This document shows positions 12,232 through 25,184 of a stretch of 64,000 nt of DNA, one piece after another. The translations under genes were made by a program, and so were the position numbers. Numbering within the stretch: position 1 is the first letter of the stretch; every line of letters begins with the position of its first letter. The stretch covers positions 24,169,501 through 24,233,500 of the forward strand of contig OX485805.1 of NCBI GenBank assembly GCA_950295325.1, given 5' to 3'. The stretch is from Polytrichum commune (taxonomy: Eukaryota; Streptophyta; Polytrichopsida; Polytrichales; Polytrichaceae). Below the pieces are notes generated by a model. It worked only from the letters and a program-made list of their open reading frames with translations. It had not been told where the DNA came from and searched no databases.

Positions 12232-14285
12232 TTCTTCCTTAGACGCCTAAAATTTTAAGCTTTTTGTTTCTACCACATTGATAAAAAACGTAAGTCAATA
12301 AGAAAAAATATATAATAGATGAGATATTTATACCATTAATCGATAAAAATTATGACACAATATTGCAAGCAATGAGAAAGTTATGTGCTTATTCAATTTA
12401 TGAAACTTTTGTGTACCAGTTTAACAGGTTCAGGCCTTGGACAAAAAACCAACTAATTCAACTATTAGTTAACTAGTTAACTATATATGTTCCCTTAAAT
12501 ATCTTGAAAAAAATATAGTTAACTATAGTTATTTTGACAATTGTCCAAAGTCTGAACTAGTTGTACTATCACCTTCAAAATCCACACTCCCCCCCCCAAA
12601 AAAAACAATATATTTATAGTTTAAACATAAATTCTATCAAGTAAATGATCTTTCTATACAATCCTCTTGCGTTGCTAGCAGAATGCAATATCCTTAGATG
12701 CATTATTTACGAAGTACCTATTCTTTGAGGCAAATAATAGGTGCCGAAATTAGGTCATCGATGATGTTACATGTTTTACAACTTGAACACTATACAATAC
12801 AAGATGCACTTGCATAAAATGAAATGAAAAGAAGTAGATTTTGAAATTCTGGAAGCCTAAATGTCGATGGAACTAAAAAGTACATTAGGATGGTGTCAAA
12901 TAAATTAATCTCCTAGAGTAACAATGCTCTACATAATTGTTATGCCCTTCTGTAATTTCCAGATGTAAACAAACAAACAAACAAACCCACGATTGGATAA
13001 ACCAATTTGCCCTATCAAAGCTAACTCTTGATGCGCATGAATTATGGTGGCTGAGCCCACATGACCCCACATTTGACGGCGATTGATTTACCCAACTCCT
13101 CTTACCATCTCTTACCTCCCGTGGCACACAAGGTTTGCATGTGTTATTCAGTTCGTTTTTTATGTTCTCCAACTCCCACCGATTAGACTAATGGAATGAA
13201 ACTCGTGTTGCATCATCAAATCTAGGATGAAGCATCAACAAAAATCGGATTGAAAATCGAACCGCCCATACTGAGTTACGATTATCAAAGTACACGTTGG
13301 TTGATTCCTTAACCGAATACATAGATCCTCTCCCATTCGTGTTCATTATCGCATGTGGAGTAGTTAAGACATTTTGATAACGTAGTCCAATCTCATTTAA
13401 TCACGTGCATTTAAAGTGTTCGTTTTTGGATCCTCACCAAACGAATTCCAATGAAGCAAATAAAGCGGCCCGATTAAAGAAAAGTAACACCTGCATACCT
13501 TATAATTTGCGGGCTCAAAACACATGTTTATTATAGTGACATAGCTGCCTAGTGCCCACTCTGTATAGAGAAACAAAATATAGCATTAGGTCAGTAATTG
13601 GACGAAATTAGGTGCTTCTACTTTCTTTCATTACAACCTAATGAGAGAGCTGAAAGTTGGGAGTGACGGCCATGGAGTCTTGAAGGAGACCGGGGAAGCC
13701 ATAGCCAGCCCAACCACGACGAAAGCGTGTACGAAAGCATCCGAGGGCCCACTGCTGCGCCTGCTGAATATGAGACCCCGTTGTGAGACAAGGAAAGTTC
13801 CACCGAATCAACAAGAGTTGATTCGTAACTTATGTGACGTGCATCAAGCAGCTGCTTAATAGTCTCTTCGGTTCCTTAAATGCAATCGCGCAATGGTTGC
13901 TGTAGTAGTGGAGTGGCTAGCCGCTCAATTTTCGCTCAATTTATGCTCACACGATATCATGCAGTGTTAGATGAGAAGTTCTTGTGTTGTCCTTTACCGT
14001 AGCCTGCTCTGATGGTTTTATTTGTTCGGGTTCCATTTCGAGGAGTGGCAAGAATGTCTTGTATGACACTGTAGAAATCGAGCAATGATGACGCAGGAGG
14101 TATCGGATCGTAGAGTTACACTTGTGAGTGATCTGGTTGATGTAGGAGACGTTGACAGAAACGGCCGGCAGAATGTTGCAATTGCAACTTTACCTGGAGT
14201 GCGAATGATATAGATGCGTTTGATATAGTTCGATGCGGCTTCGTAAGGCTCATCTTCTGGTCTTTGATATAGGCTATTATTATTA
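11207..14285. other. Intergenic, AT-rich, no gene recognised
   Basis: The segment contains simple repeats (TA run near 12198-12228; AAAC repeats near 12966-12986) and short open frames (11228-11458 and 12885-13172 on the minus strand, 13641-13859 on the plus strand) without recognisable motifs. Confidence 0.55.
12198..12228. repeat. TA dinucleotide microsatellite
   Basis: About 15 uninterrupted TA units. Confidence 0.9.
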
Positions 14286-14289
14286 TCAT

Positions 14290-14660
14290 GTCCTCCGCCA
14301 TTGATCGGTAGTTGAATTTCTTGTTACTGTAAGGTACCTATAATAATCTCCAAATATCTCTGGTGCTAACTTTTTCCTCTGGCCAGCAGTTGCATTCGCA
14401 ACCTTACGGGTCTCGAAATTCCTCTAGAGTGCTCTGAGTATTTGAGCATTCATTGATCTGGGTATTATCTCCTCCGCCATTGATCGGTGGTGAAGTTTCC
14501 TGTTGCTGTAGCAATAATAATCTTTACATGTCCCTGGCTCCAATTTTACCTCTGGCCAGCGGTCGCATTCGCAATCTTACGACTCTATACAATCCTCTCT
14601 GTAGTGCTCGAGGCCTTTTAGCCTTCAATGATATTGATTAGTTGTATCTCCTCAGTGTTA
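14290..14660. repeat. Two-copy tandem repeat, period about 179 bp
   Basis: CCTCCGCCATTGATCGGT occurs at 14292 and again at 14471. Both are followed by matching CTCTGGCCAGC...GCATTCGCAA...CTTACG segments. A third partial start is seen near 14648. The array ends about 400 bp upstream of the DUF3537 start codon. Confidence 0.8.
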
Positions 14661-15065
14661 TTGAATCCTCTGAAGTTTTGCGTGCAATATTACTACACAA
14701 TTGCATCCTGTTGTAAAATACACTTTCCTGTGCACAAGCTGCCCAAAGCATCGAGTCCTCAACTCCAGTCATCTATGTTCTCGTGCTATTACCGTATCTG
14801 GTATCCAAACAAGTGTGACCAGAAAATTGGCAGGGTTTATTGACAGGAAAGGAAAACGAAGTCTTCGACGCAGAGGTTCAGTTTTAGATATTGTGGAAGA
14901 GCCGGTGCAGTTTCTTGATCCAATTCGGCGAGGATAGGAGGGCATGGTTTTAAGCTTTTCATTGAAAAACTCAAGTGCTTTTGCTTAACAGGAGTGGAAT
15001 AGGTAGCGGTTTGCCTATAATTCCTTGACTTAAACCTTGACTTCCTCGGGTGAAATTCCGTCAAA

Positions 15066-17725
15066 ATGGCTATCGAAAATGCGAGTGAGCCGTTGATCTC
15101 AGAGAAAAAGGCCTCGAAGGGTGGAATAGAGATAGCAAGCGACAGCTCGAGTCATCGTATATACTGCAAATTAGAAGATGATGGAGAAAATGTGGTGGTA
15201 GGCGAAAATAATGTCTCTGAATCAAGCGACGAATTGCAACAATTTCATTCCAGTTTAACCTGGCTAGGACTCAACCAATCCACTACTTTTCATGTGGTCT
15301 ACTCGTGGATCCTCTTCGTACTGTTCACAGTGGCCGTGCCCTTGCTAGAGTCTTTTACCGTGTCATGTCGACACTGCAGCGTGGAGCATCAACATCCCTT
15401 CCAAAAATGGGTGCGATATTCAGAGTCCGGCCTCGCTGCAGTATCTTTCATCTGTCTTTTCCTTATGTTACGCAGACACGGGCTTCGCAACACTCTACTT
15501 CTCGATAAGATCGACGGGGTATCCAGTGAGATTCAACAAGGATACAAAAATAAGCTTCGCGTAAGACACCACTTCATATCTCTCCAATCTCACTTTGTCA
15601 TGTCATTCATTTGTCCTTTTGGAGGGTTGGTATACAACCATTGTTATAGGCCATGTCATGCCCATTTGCACATCCCCGTTTTTGTCGTTGTTTTTCTCCA
15701 CGTATATTTTGAAGCAGATATAAATATTGTGCTTACAGTATTTCTATACTTAATTGTGTTACTTACTTCCTTCATTGTCTTTGTCTATCTATGTATGGGG
15801 CATGTCTTATACCTCGTCCAAGTTAGGGAGAGGTTGAGCTTGGTACGTCGTACTCAGTACATTTCTTGGTACACTTCGCCGGTTAAGCTCAAAATTGACA
15901 CTTTACCCTACATCATTCGCACAATTGGGAGCCTCCCCATTCTTTCCTCCTCATAGGATAAGTACTGTTGAATATAGTTGTAAAAGGCATATTAACCTAC
16001 AAGTATAATCAACCTTGAATGGACACAGGAGTGAAATGACAGTACTTCATTCGAGGTTGAAAATATACATTATATTATTATAAAACATTCAATTTCTCAA
16101 GTGTGCTAGCAACATTGTTGATAAATCTTGCAGTGACAATGAGAATGTGCAAGATTTGATTTCTGAGTGCTGAATCCTGATGACCGAATTGCTCTTTGTA
16201 TTTGCAGCGTTCCTTTTCAATACTGGCAATGATACTTCTCCCGACTTTTATAATAAAACTGGTGCACCAGGTTTATTGGTACATGTTTGTGTCCATCTCA
16301 GTTTTTGGCTTCGAAAGCAGCACTGCGCTAAACGTACTCGTATGCTGCATTACCACGCTGGGATGGCTGTACAAGACAACAGTCTTTCTCTTTATGTGTG
16401 TACTATTCCGGCTCATGTGCTCGCTACAGATCCTCCGGCTTCAAGGCTACATTAAACTGCTTGAGCGCACCACTGATGTTCGGATTATTATGGCAGAACA
16501 TATGCGTATCCGTCACCAGCTGTCGCTAATTAGTCACCGAACCCGCAGCTTCTTGGTGATCTCTTTGTTTATGATTACATTTAGCCAGCTCTGGACCCTG
16601 TTGGTCTTAATTGAATCAGCAAAAACACTCAGTTTCTTCAGGGCAGGAGATCTAGTGGTAAGCTACGTCACAGACCTTCACATTTCTGTCATTCATTTTT
16701 TTGCCGCCAAAGTCTTATTGCCTCTAAGTCATATTTTTTTGCATTGTATCCGTACACGTATTTTAAGTATGAGCGGTCACATCCTTGGGTCAGGAGAAGA
16801 ACACCTTCTAATCAATTATGTAAATCTTGCATATGGTGCAGGTTTGCTCATTTGTTGAGCTTACAGGACTAGTCCTCTGTCTAAATGGAGCAGCAAGAAT
16901 TACCCACCGGGCCCAACAGATTGTGACAATTGTGAGTCGATGGCATGCAATCATAACTTGTAGCCCAGTGACGGTATTTTTCCCAGGAGAAACAACGGAG
17001 GCGTTTAACATTACAGCTTATGGTCCAACTCATCCTATCCTTTTCAATGAAAAATCAGAGAAGCTGTTGATGTCTCTCAGTTCATACAAAGGAGTAACTG
17101 AGCCCGCACGCCATGACATGGATGCATATCAAAAACGACAGGCTCTAGGTGAGACATCTCTGTCATATCCTTCAAAATTTTCAAGGGACTATCATTTTAA
17201 TAACGATTCAAGTAAAATCGTTTTTACTTTTGTGTGATGCTTTGTTCCCTACCTCTGCCAGTTTGCTTATAGTTCTCGGAGTCATCAAGATCTTAACTTC
17301 AGACTTGAAAATCAGTAAGCAGGTGAAGCTGAGCAATGTGTGCTCCATACTGCTACACAAAGACTTAAATATTGCAACCTGCTATGCACACTTTTCCCTG
17401 ACTGCTAGAGAGTGTATATCCTTCACAATATATGTTGAATCGTTTAGTCGAATTGAACAAAATTCTATCCCCCTATTAATTGGAGGACATTACAATACTT
17501 GCATTCATTATCACACTCAGTATCACGGTTGTTAAACCTGAAATACGAAGGGCATTGCTAACCACAGAGTGCTTGTGGTTGGGTGTGGCAGTGACCTATT
17601 TACAACATTCAGCTGCAGGAATTTCTGTGTATGGGTTTGTCCTGAATCGTGACTTCCTCTACGCAGTATTTGCAATTGAGTTTTCCCTTACTCTTTTCAT
17701 CCTTGGAAAGACCATTGTGTTGTAG
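15066..17725 (+). CDS. DUF3537 plant gustatory-receptor-like (GRL) membrane protein, four exons
   Basis: Exons: 15066-15560, 16208-16657, 16842-17148 and 17592-17725; the phases agree and give 461 residues, the usual size for plant DUF3537 proteins. The N-terminus is soluble and acidic (about residues 1-70). Hydrophobic spans follow near 76-97, 120-136, 169-200, two more in exon 2, one at the start of exon 3 and a last one near 438-460. That fits the seven-helix fold that structure-based work links to insect odorant/gustatory receptor channels; a ligand or ion is not known. The end carries TYLQHSAAGISVYGF followed by the last helix. Reading through into intron 1 yields a longer open frame, which I regard as intron. 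No frame breaks were seen. Confidence 0.88.
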
Positions 17726-18552
17726 CATCACACTTATTGAGAAAAGCTACAAGTCCAGTGCCCTTCATGTTGGTGGTGCATTTCAACCACGAATGCAATT
17801 ACAAACCCCACATGCAAGTTTTGACGCTGAGGGAAACTTAGCTTCCATGTACACAAAAGTTTACATGTAGATTGGTCATCCACCAATGAGCATATGAAGA
17901 GATCTAAGGTCACACATACTGGAACATGGTTCCTAGTGGCTACACATACTGGAACAATGTGCACAGACACTAGCTTGTGACGTCAAGGAAAGTTCCATCA
18001 AACAAAGATGTCATGTTGACAATGATTACACTCTTTATCCATAAAGAGATCCATGGCTGTCTAACTTATATTGTGTTCTTCAAGGTTTACATATCTACAT
18101 TCAAGATTGGTTGGCACTAAATTCAGCATTGAATGCATCTTTGCATATCGAGAACGATAGACAGTAGGCTCCTGTTACAACTCTCTCAAACAGTTGTGAA
18201 CGGTACTCATTCAGAATCTTCAAAATTGTTACAGCAAAAACTTGCAGAAACTTGAAACAGCTGACAAGATCAAGGAGATGGTCCTAAATTCTAAACCAGC
18301 GTATGGGCCAAGATTCTTAATTAGTAGCTGAAAATTTGTGTGTTTGAATCAAAACAAGCAGATGGATTTCTATCCTACTGCTATAATGTGGTGTCTACCT
18401 CATTTGAGTGAGCAGTTCCTTCCACCACTCTCCATCATGCTAAGGTTGTCCATTCTTGTAGATCAATACTGCACAAGTCATGTGGTGCAATTTTTTTTAC
18501 TTTCAAGCACTGAGAACTTTCTAAGAAGATCTAGACCCTAAAATGCCAAACC
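17726..18552. other. Spacer between convergent genes
   Basis: This ~830-bp stretch lies between the stop codons of the convergent GRL-like and hydrolase genes and probably holds both 3' untranslated regions. A small direct repeat CACATACTGGAACA is present twice near 17915-17955. No gene is seen. Confidence 0.6.
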
Positions 18553-21219
18553 CTAAGCCTTATACTTTGCACCTAATTGTTTGCGTTCTACCCTCTCATC
18601 AAGCCAGGTTTTCATATCCTGGAGCACTGCTTCTTTTATGTCATCTTGCTCTCCCTGAATAAGTGAATGGCATGCGCCTTCATAGAGCTTCAGAGTTCGA
18701 TCTTTGGCCACTGCTCTTTCATACAAGTCTTTGCTTCCTTCAGGCGAAGTGATTGTATCTGAGGTCCCATGAAGAGCAAGGAATGGAGCATCAAATCTGT
18801 CCATGTTTGCACCTATGTGGTCCACCAACCTGGTAAGCTCCAGCATCGTACCAACCCTTGGGTTACCTGAATAGAAAACGTGATTTCTTTGAGCAAAACC
18901 TAAGAATGTCAAATGACCATTCAACTCATACATTGCTAAAACTCTACAAAAACATTCATACCTGCTATTTGCATTCAAATGGGTAATCAGGGAACTCTCT
19001 CAAATGGTCACATCAGGTTTCTAATAGCAGAGAACTTTCTTGAGAGCTACATATAGAGAATGAGGCGTATTTGTGACATTGAACTCCCTACATAATTTTG
19101 ACTAGTTTAGGATAAATCTTCACAGTGCATGCACTCTTAGAGACTGCAGTTTCACAGTAGCTCATTTGGTCACATTTAGTTTCTAAAACCAGAAAATGTC
19201 CTTCACAGCTAAACGAGGAATTTTTGTGATATTGTGCACCCCAATATAATTTGACCTAGTTTAGATAAATCTTTGCAGCAGATGCACTCTTAGAAGACTT
19301 TGAAATTTCACTGAGCGGTCGTTACAGTAGCTCTAGAGTGGCACTCACCGTTTACACAAGGCTTAGCATTCTCAAGGTGCGTTTTACACACAACCACCGC
19401 TTCAGTGGTTGATGGTTGGAGTTTCCTTGCTTTGGCTCTATTTTGTTTGTTGTTCCTATGTGGCACCGGGAGAGAACTTCAAGGCCAAAGCAAGGGAGGA
19501 GATTTGTAGGAGGCAACTACACTTAGACAAACTTTCCACTAGAATCCATAAAAATGGTCTGTCCCCACTGCACGGGTTGCACCATAGGGAGGGACGATAA
19601 TTGAGGTCAAACCCACTCTTCAAAAGTTGTAGTTGTGGTTAAAAGTGGCACCAAACCAAAACCAATCAAGTAGGTGTGTGTAAACGTCCCTTCAAAAGAA
19701 ACAAGAATTCTGGCTATCTTGCATCTTGAATTGTTGGATAGAGTCTGCCTGTGAAAAGGAATGGGGAGCAAGTACCTTGGTATCGCCGTGGGTTGCGGCC
19801 AATGAGTTTCCCTTTGGAAGGGTCACCTATGGCCTGCTTCCCAATCGACCTGTCAGGCAGGATGGCCCATGTGTCCACCAGGGGGCGGATGAGTGAGTAC
19901 CCTCGAATCTCGATCTGTGATAGCCTCATCGACTCTGGAAACTTGAACAAGGGTCCTGAGAATATGAAACCATCCCATCCTTCGGGGTCCTGAAAGTGCA
20001 TCAGAAATGACATTGCAGCGCCCATGGATTCACCAAACAGAAATGCAGGTAGGCCCTTGTTTGCGTCGCAATCCCGCTTTGTTTTGAAGAAGGCAAGAGA
20101 ACTCTCTGCCACCTATACACACCAAAGTAGTCAAAACGAAATCGGTTTCAACGGATGCGTAGCACAACATGGAGGTAATTGAGACCCTGATTCTTTCCCA
20201 TCTTCCTGGAGGCCCTCACCAAACAACCCAAAACGTGCCTATGTCGTTCTAGTTCTTTTCATTCACAATGCAAATTTATCCTGGCAGCTGTTATCTGCAT
20301 AAAATGTTACAAGATTTTCATAGTACTTGGGCGTAGGAGTTGTTCTCAAGGCAACCTGACGATGTCACTTATCCTTGAATGCATCTGAGCACAAGGGAGC
20401 TGTTAGACAGGATAAGAGGAGGTCGTCGAAAGCGTGACAATCTTGTCCTATTATAAGAATGTCAAACTGAAATTGATTGCCGAGGCACTAATCTCTAATT
20501 TGCAAGAACTTCTGATGACGCCAGTTATCCTTGACTACATTTGAGCCCAAGGGAACTACTGGACAGGAAATGGGGAAGTAAACGAAGAGGAACAAGAAAA
20601 CAATACGGCAGTACTGAGAGATTGATGAATCTCGAAGGAACTTGTAGAAGAGGAGGCAGAAGCAGCGTGACAACCCTAGTTCACATCATGAGAATATAAA
20701 AATAAAATCCATTGCAAAAGCCCTAACCTCTAATTCGCAAGCCACATCCAGCAGACGGAGAAAACCGAGGTGGTGGGACAAGATAGCTAGCGCAGACAGA
20801 TAGATAGGAAATGCTTTTTTTACAAGGCTGGGAATTATAGGAAAGGAGATTTGGTTTGAAGTAAACAAAATTGATTGCGCACGAATAATACCCTTTACCT
20901 TCTCAGCTTCCGGTGTGTAGCAGCGAATGCCCTCGGATCGGCCATGACCAAGCATGTCCGCAGCGTAAGCTACATAACCCCATTTCGCCACCTCTATGGC
21001 GATGAGTTGAAACATCCAGCCTGTGTCGCTACCATACCCGTGTGTTAAGCAGACAATTCCTTTAGCTTTTTCCCCTACCGGCCGAAATTCCTGTGTGAAT
21101 ATCGTCCCGTGCGGCGTCTTGAAGTACTCCTTCGTGTTCTTCACACCCTGCGACGCATAGTACTCTTCCTCGGGCATGTCGCCCCAGAAATTTGCGAGCG
21201 CGGTGTCATCAGCCCCCAT
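18553..21219 (-). CDS. Alpha/beta hydrolase, monoglyceride lipase (MAGL) type, three exons
   Basis: A serine hydrolase of the plant monoacylglycerol lipase/caffeoylshikimate esterase group. Minus-strand exons: 21219-20899, 20112-19776 and 18866-18553, giving 323 residues, the normal family length. The oxyanion motif HGYG is at residues 60-63, followed by GHGRSEG. The nucleophile elbow GESMG places Ser136; the catalytic Asp is Asp256 (HGTSDTITSP) and the His is His286 (ACHSLIQGE). All three are intact, so the enzyme is probably active on monoacylglycerol-like esters. No signal peptide is obvious. Introns 1 and 2 each contain a two-copy tandem duplication. Whether it hydrolyses lipids or caffeoyl shikimate cannot be decided from sequence. 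Confidence 0.92.
18990..19330. repeat. Two-copy tandem duplication in MAGL intron 2, about 162 bp
   Basis: CTCAAATGGTCACATCAGGT at 18998 recurs as CTCATTTGGTCACATTTAGT near 19160. Both are followed by matching TTTGTGA-ATT, GACTAGTTTAG/GACCTAGTTTAG and GCACTCTTAGA segments. Confidence 0.75.
20340..20745. repeat. Two-copy tandem duplication in MAGL intron 1
   Basis: The segment with TTATCCTTGAATGCATCTGA (20373) recurs as TTATCCTTGACTACATTTGA (20526). The matching ends are CTAATCTCTAATTTGCAAG and CTAACCTCTAATTCGCAAG. The second copy is longer than the first. Confidence 0.7.
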
Positions 21220-22615
21220 TTCATCCGATGAAACAAATATCCCTAAACCCCTTACAAAGAAAATTCACCTGTGACCCCGAGCTCTCCGGTGTCAGAGTTC
21301 ACAGACCAAAAACCCACAATTCCTACAAGATTCCAGGTGAAGAGGGGTTTGAAGAAACCTATCAGAGATGGAGCTCATAGGAGAGACCATAAGGACCCTA
21401 ATAAGTTGCCCATGCACTTTTCGAACTTGAGTGCTTCGGTAAGGCCAGTCTCCAAAAACTTAAACTTTCGGACTGCAGTTTCCTTCTTTGCTAACTTATT
21501 AAAGAGCCACGAATCTCTGTGGAATCAACACAATTGATGACAAGCATAAAGTGTTGATATCTAGGTGTGATATGGGTCAACTCGCCCTTGCAGCCCCCGA
21601 AAGTTGGTGATGGCGGCGCTAAATTCTGTTTGTTTTGTCTAACATGTCGACCGCGTGGCTTAACGAAAATCTGGTCAACGGGTCAAGTCTACTGTCGCCT
21701 TTTCCGCATTGGCATTACCTCAAGTCTTTGTGGCAAGAGGTTAAGTCAAAATGGGCAGGAAGGCAACCCCCCAGCTTTTCCAGTTTGTCAATCGGTCACT
21801 GGTATCCGAGGATCAAGAGACAATGTATAACCTAAGCTTTTAGGTCAAAAGACAGGAACCGTTGGTCACCAAGCAGAAAACATAATGGTTATCTAATTGT
21901 GGATATGTAATATGTATCCACCGAGCTTTTTATTACTGAAATAGGATGTGGGGTACAGACAGGATATTAAAGGAGCTGTAATTAAGTCCGAACAGGATGT
22001 CCCCAAGAGGTTCGCAGGGACTATTCCAGATGTGAGGGGTCACCAGCAATTTTGAGCAAGAATTTTTCCTCTCACATCTAGGGGGTGCATCAGGTGTGAG
22101 GCATGCTGGCTCCCCACAATATAGACGCTTGTCCCTCCTCGCTAAGAAGGAAATTTGCTTGAGAGATATTCTTTATTTCCAAGTCTTGTCAGGGTGTCTG
22201 TTTGTCGGCCCGAAGCTTGCAATAAAATTCGATTGTAGGAAGTCGAGAGGCCTGATATTCGTTCACCAACGTCCTCCATTCTGTTTTCATCTCCATAATT
22301 CGTACATGGAACTTCCCTAGAGTTTAGTTTTCGATCTAACGGGGTGAGAGCTTAAGCATACTAGTAATGATTGACCTATCAGGCATGTATAGACGCTTGG
22401 GAGGAACAGAACTTGTGCTTTTCATTATTATGGACCGCACTGATTCGGAGCTTCTCGAATTTCTTTTCAGAATCCACGACCTGTAGCAACTCTACATGCT
22501 AAAGCCAGTATCGATGCATCATCACTCATTTGAAGAGTCAATCTTCACTCGCTGGTGGAGTAATTGAACGAAATATTTCTGCCCGAACCTAACGCACAAG
22601 GATTTTCGAATTCCT
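21220..22615. other. Intergenic, no gene recognised
   Basis: Upstream of the minus-strand hydrolase. It contains several short plus-strand open frames (21271-21537, 21567-21830, 22096-22320) with no recognisable domain or consistent splice structure. Confidence 0.5.
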
Positions 22616-22619
22616 TTCT

Positions 22620-23165
22620 GTGGAAGGGGAGCATCCCTCCAGCCAATTTGGGTTGCAACAGTTGCTCAGTGTGATTCGCAGAAAGTCCTCATTATTCATG
22701 CAATTTTCAAACTGTAAATAACATAGTGAAGCAGAAGAAGGGCATTGAGTCTGCAATGATGAAGGTTGTGTTAGTTAACGACCACATGCCAGATGAAGGG
22801 GACCCTCCCTCCCGCCAATTTGGGTGCAACAGTTTTTCAGTGCAAATCGCACAACTCCTCTTTAATCTATGCAATTTTCAAACTGTACATAACTTAATGA
22901 AGGATAAGAGGGCTTTTAGTCTGCAAGACACCGATGAAGGTTACGTAAGTTAACGACCATATTACAAATGAAGGGGAACATCCATTCAGCCAATTTGGAC
23001 TGCAACAATTTTTCAGTATAAACCGATGAAACTCCTTGTCATTCATGCAATTTTCAGACTGTACAGAACTTGATGAAGCAGAGGAAGAGCTTTGACTAAG
23101 AGTCTGCAAAGCACCGATGAATTAGTTACTATCGACCATGCTCCAGATGAACATCCTTGCAGGAT
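22620..23165. repeat. Tandem repeat, period 172-176 bp, three copies
   Basis: Units start with GAAGGGGA at 22623, 22795 and 22971, each followed by a CCAATTTGG core and ATGCAATTTTCAAACTGTA. A fourth partial start is near 23146. The array lies directly upstream of the broken SGPP paralogue. Confidence 0.85.
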
Positions 23166-23214
23166 AACAGGGGATAGTCGAAGCAGTAGTACCAATGTCA
23201 AATTCCGGTGAGGA

Positions 23215-24901
23215 GTGCGGTTGGTGCGGAGTGCGATTCAGTCCGCCGAGAGGTTCTCCCACCTGCCACCACGGTTGCTAGGGCGCAAGAGCAGGATGAC
23301 CCGGCCCCCACAACCCCTGCCTAACTACACTTGCAATAACCCCGAAGAATGTGAGAAGGTAGTTGAAAACTTCGGAGATGAAGTCATGTCTTCGCGTCAA
23401 GACGAAAGACCGGGGCTCATAAACAACATCAACAACAACAACAACCAAGAAGTCATCAAGGACCAGGCTGAGGCTCCGTTCACCATGGCGCAGAAGAAAA
23501 GAAGGAAAAGGATGACGTTCTTGTCTACGAGATTTCCAAAACCTCCAAAGATTCTAATTCTGAGGTAGATTCAAGGGAAGGAATCTCCAATCTCCGAGTG
23601 CTGAAAATGCCAGCCAAGGACCTACCCAAGCCCACCAAGTCTCCTACAAAATCTTCTATTCCAAGAGAATCGGTGCCGCCATCGCCCAAGAGGTCCCCAA
23701 GAGAATTACTGCGACCACCCAGCAGACCGCCTTCGGTGGCTGGCTCAACAAGTCCGGGATCTTCACGTAGTAAGTAAGCCCCATTTGGATATGGATATAC
23801 CATGCAAGAATCCTGCAAAACTGGATAAGAATGTGCTTGATAACAATTTCATTGCATCGCTTGATTTGAATGAATGAATGAATTGTCGTCAGATAAACCC
23901 TACAAAAAAGATGCAATGCGAGCAGTGGGTTTGGTGTAACCTAAATCTAAACCCTAATTTGTATGTGTAACGTAGTGTCGGTCGGTCGGGCTTGCATTAC
24001 TTGAACATGTTTCCTTATGACTGCCAACAAAGGAAGTTCGTCATGTCCTTGACATAGATTCACTCAAATCGATATGGTATATCTTAGGTGGTGTAGTCGG
24101 TGTTCTCCATAGATAAGCATCTTGGACAGTATACACTCGGTGAGATTCTTTTTGGCAAGGACTTTAAGTTGAATTGGTAATGGGAGAAGGCTTTGTTCGA
24201 AGATAAGTGGCGACTGATGAGTGCTTGCCGCTTAACTATGCTTGGCATTTCATGTATGAAACAAGGACCTTGATTGTTGGATTTATTCTTGAAGCTAGAC
24301 TAGAAAGAAAATGTCCTTACACATGCTTAAAAATGCTATGAAGCTCACAAACTTGGCATCTTGCATCATTATTGAACGTGTTGAATATTTTCCGCTGCAG
24401 GAGGGAAGAAGCCACCAACACTTCCTCAAGGGGACAACCTGAAGGCCATCCTATATACTGTTGATGGAACAATTGCAGACTCTGACCCCCTCCATTTTCA
24501 AGCTTTTCAAGAAGCTCTCATTGGGGTAAGGCGAATCTCAGAAACAAAAACCTTGCCTATCAATTCTCTCGTCACTGTCCTGAAAAGCATGCACTACTGT
24601 AGTTTTCCCAGAGTACACAGATGAGTAATTGACCACTACTTTCCAGAGGTCTTTTTTCAGGTTGCTCAGGAGATGAATTTGTCTCTTTTGCTTTGAACGC
24701 AAGGTGGAGATCATGATACAGTTGATGCAGAGATACATGAATGCAGGCAGGGTTCAATGATGGCCAGCCCATCTCCCGGGAGTATTTCATAAATCAAATG
24801 AGTGGCAAACTAATCACTAATATTGCTCATGAACTTCTGCCTAAAATGGACGAGCTTGCGCTCCTAGCATTCCTCAACAAGAAGGAAGCTCGGTTCCGCA
24901 G
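23215..24901 (+). pseudogene. Truncated SGPP-like HAD paralogue with an extra N-terminal segment
   Basis: Two exons match exons 1 and 2 of the gene at 4887-7150: 24401-24525 (DSDPLHFQAFQEAL) and 24747-24901, the latter exactly 155 nt like its intact counterpart. The nucleophile Asp of DxDGT is replaced by Thr (YTVDGT), so the known HAD reaction is unlikely. The splice donor after 24901 reads GC instead of GT, and I find no match to exons 3-4; a minisatellite starts 0.3 kb later. Upstream, a Pro/Ser/Lys-rich frame ending at 23769 splices in phase onto 24401. It is in a different frame from the open frame starting at 23215, so the 5' part is also broken or needs another start. A transcribed, repurposed gene is possible but less likely. 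Confidence 0.7.
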
Positions 24902-25184
24902 GCATCAATTTCACTTTTAACTCAAAATCTCTACCACCTGAACCGTAGGAGCACACATTTTTCCAAAATCTTCAATGGGAAATTACATGCCTGCTGACCT
25001 CTTCGCTGCACTGCAGTTGTCTTCACCATCAAACCTGTAACTCATTCCATATACTCCTTGGAGATGGCATTTCAATGTAGTGGTCGAGCCAAGTGCTTTA
25101 TGATCCTAATTGGATATGAGGAGACACATTACTATCTATAATTGATGACCTCGCCATTGCCAAGTCATTACATTTGGTAATGGG

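Noticed and set aside
15561-15956. Open reading frame continuing from exon 1 of the GRL-like gene for another 131 codons
   Set aside because: A good GTAAGA donor at 15561 and the next exon at 16208 restore the family pattern; the continued frame is Val/Phe/His-rich intron sequence without conserved features.
17149-17535. 128-codon open frame in the last intron of the GRL-like gene
   Set aside because: It lies between a GTGAGA donor and the CAG acceptor at 17591. Joining 17148 to 17592 gives the expected ALVTYLQHS end, whereas the frame has no matching features.
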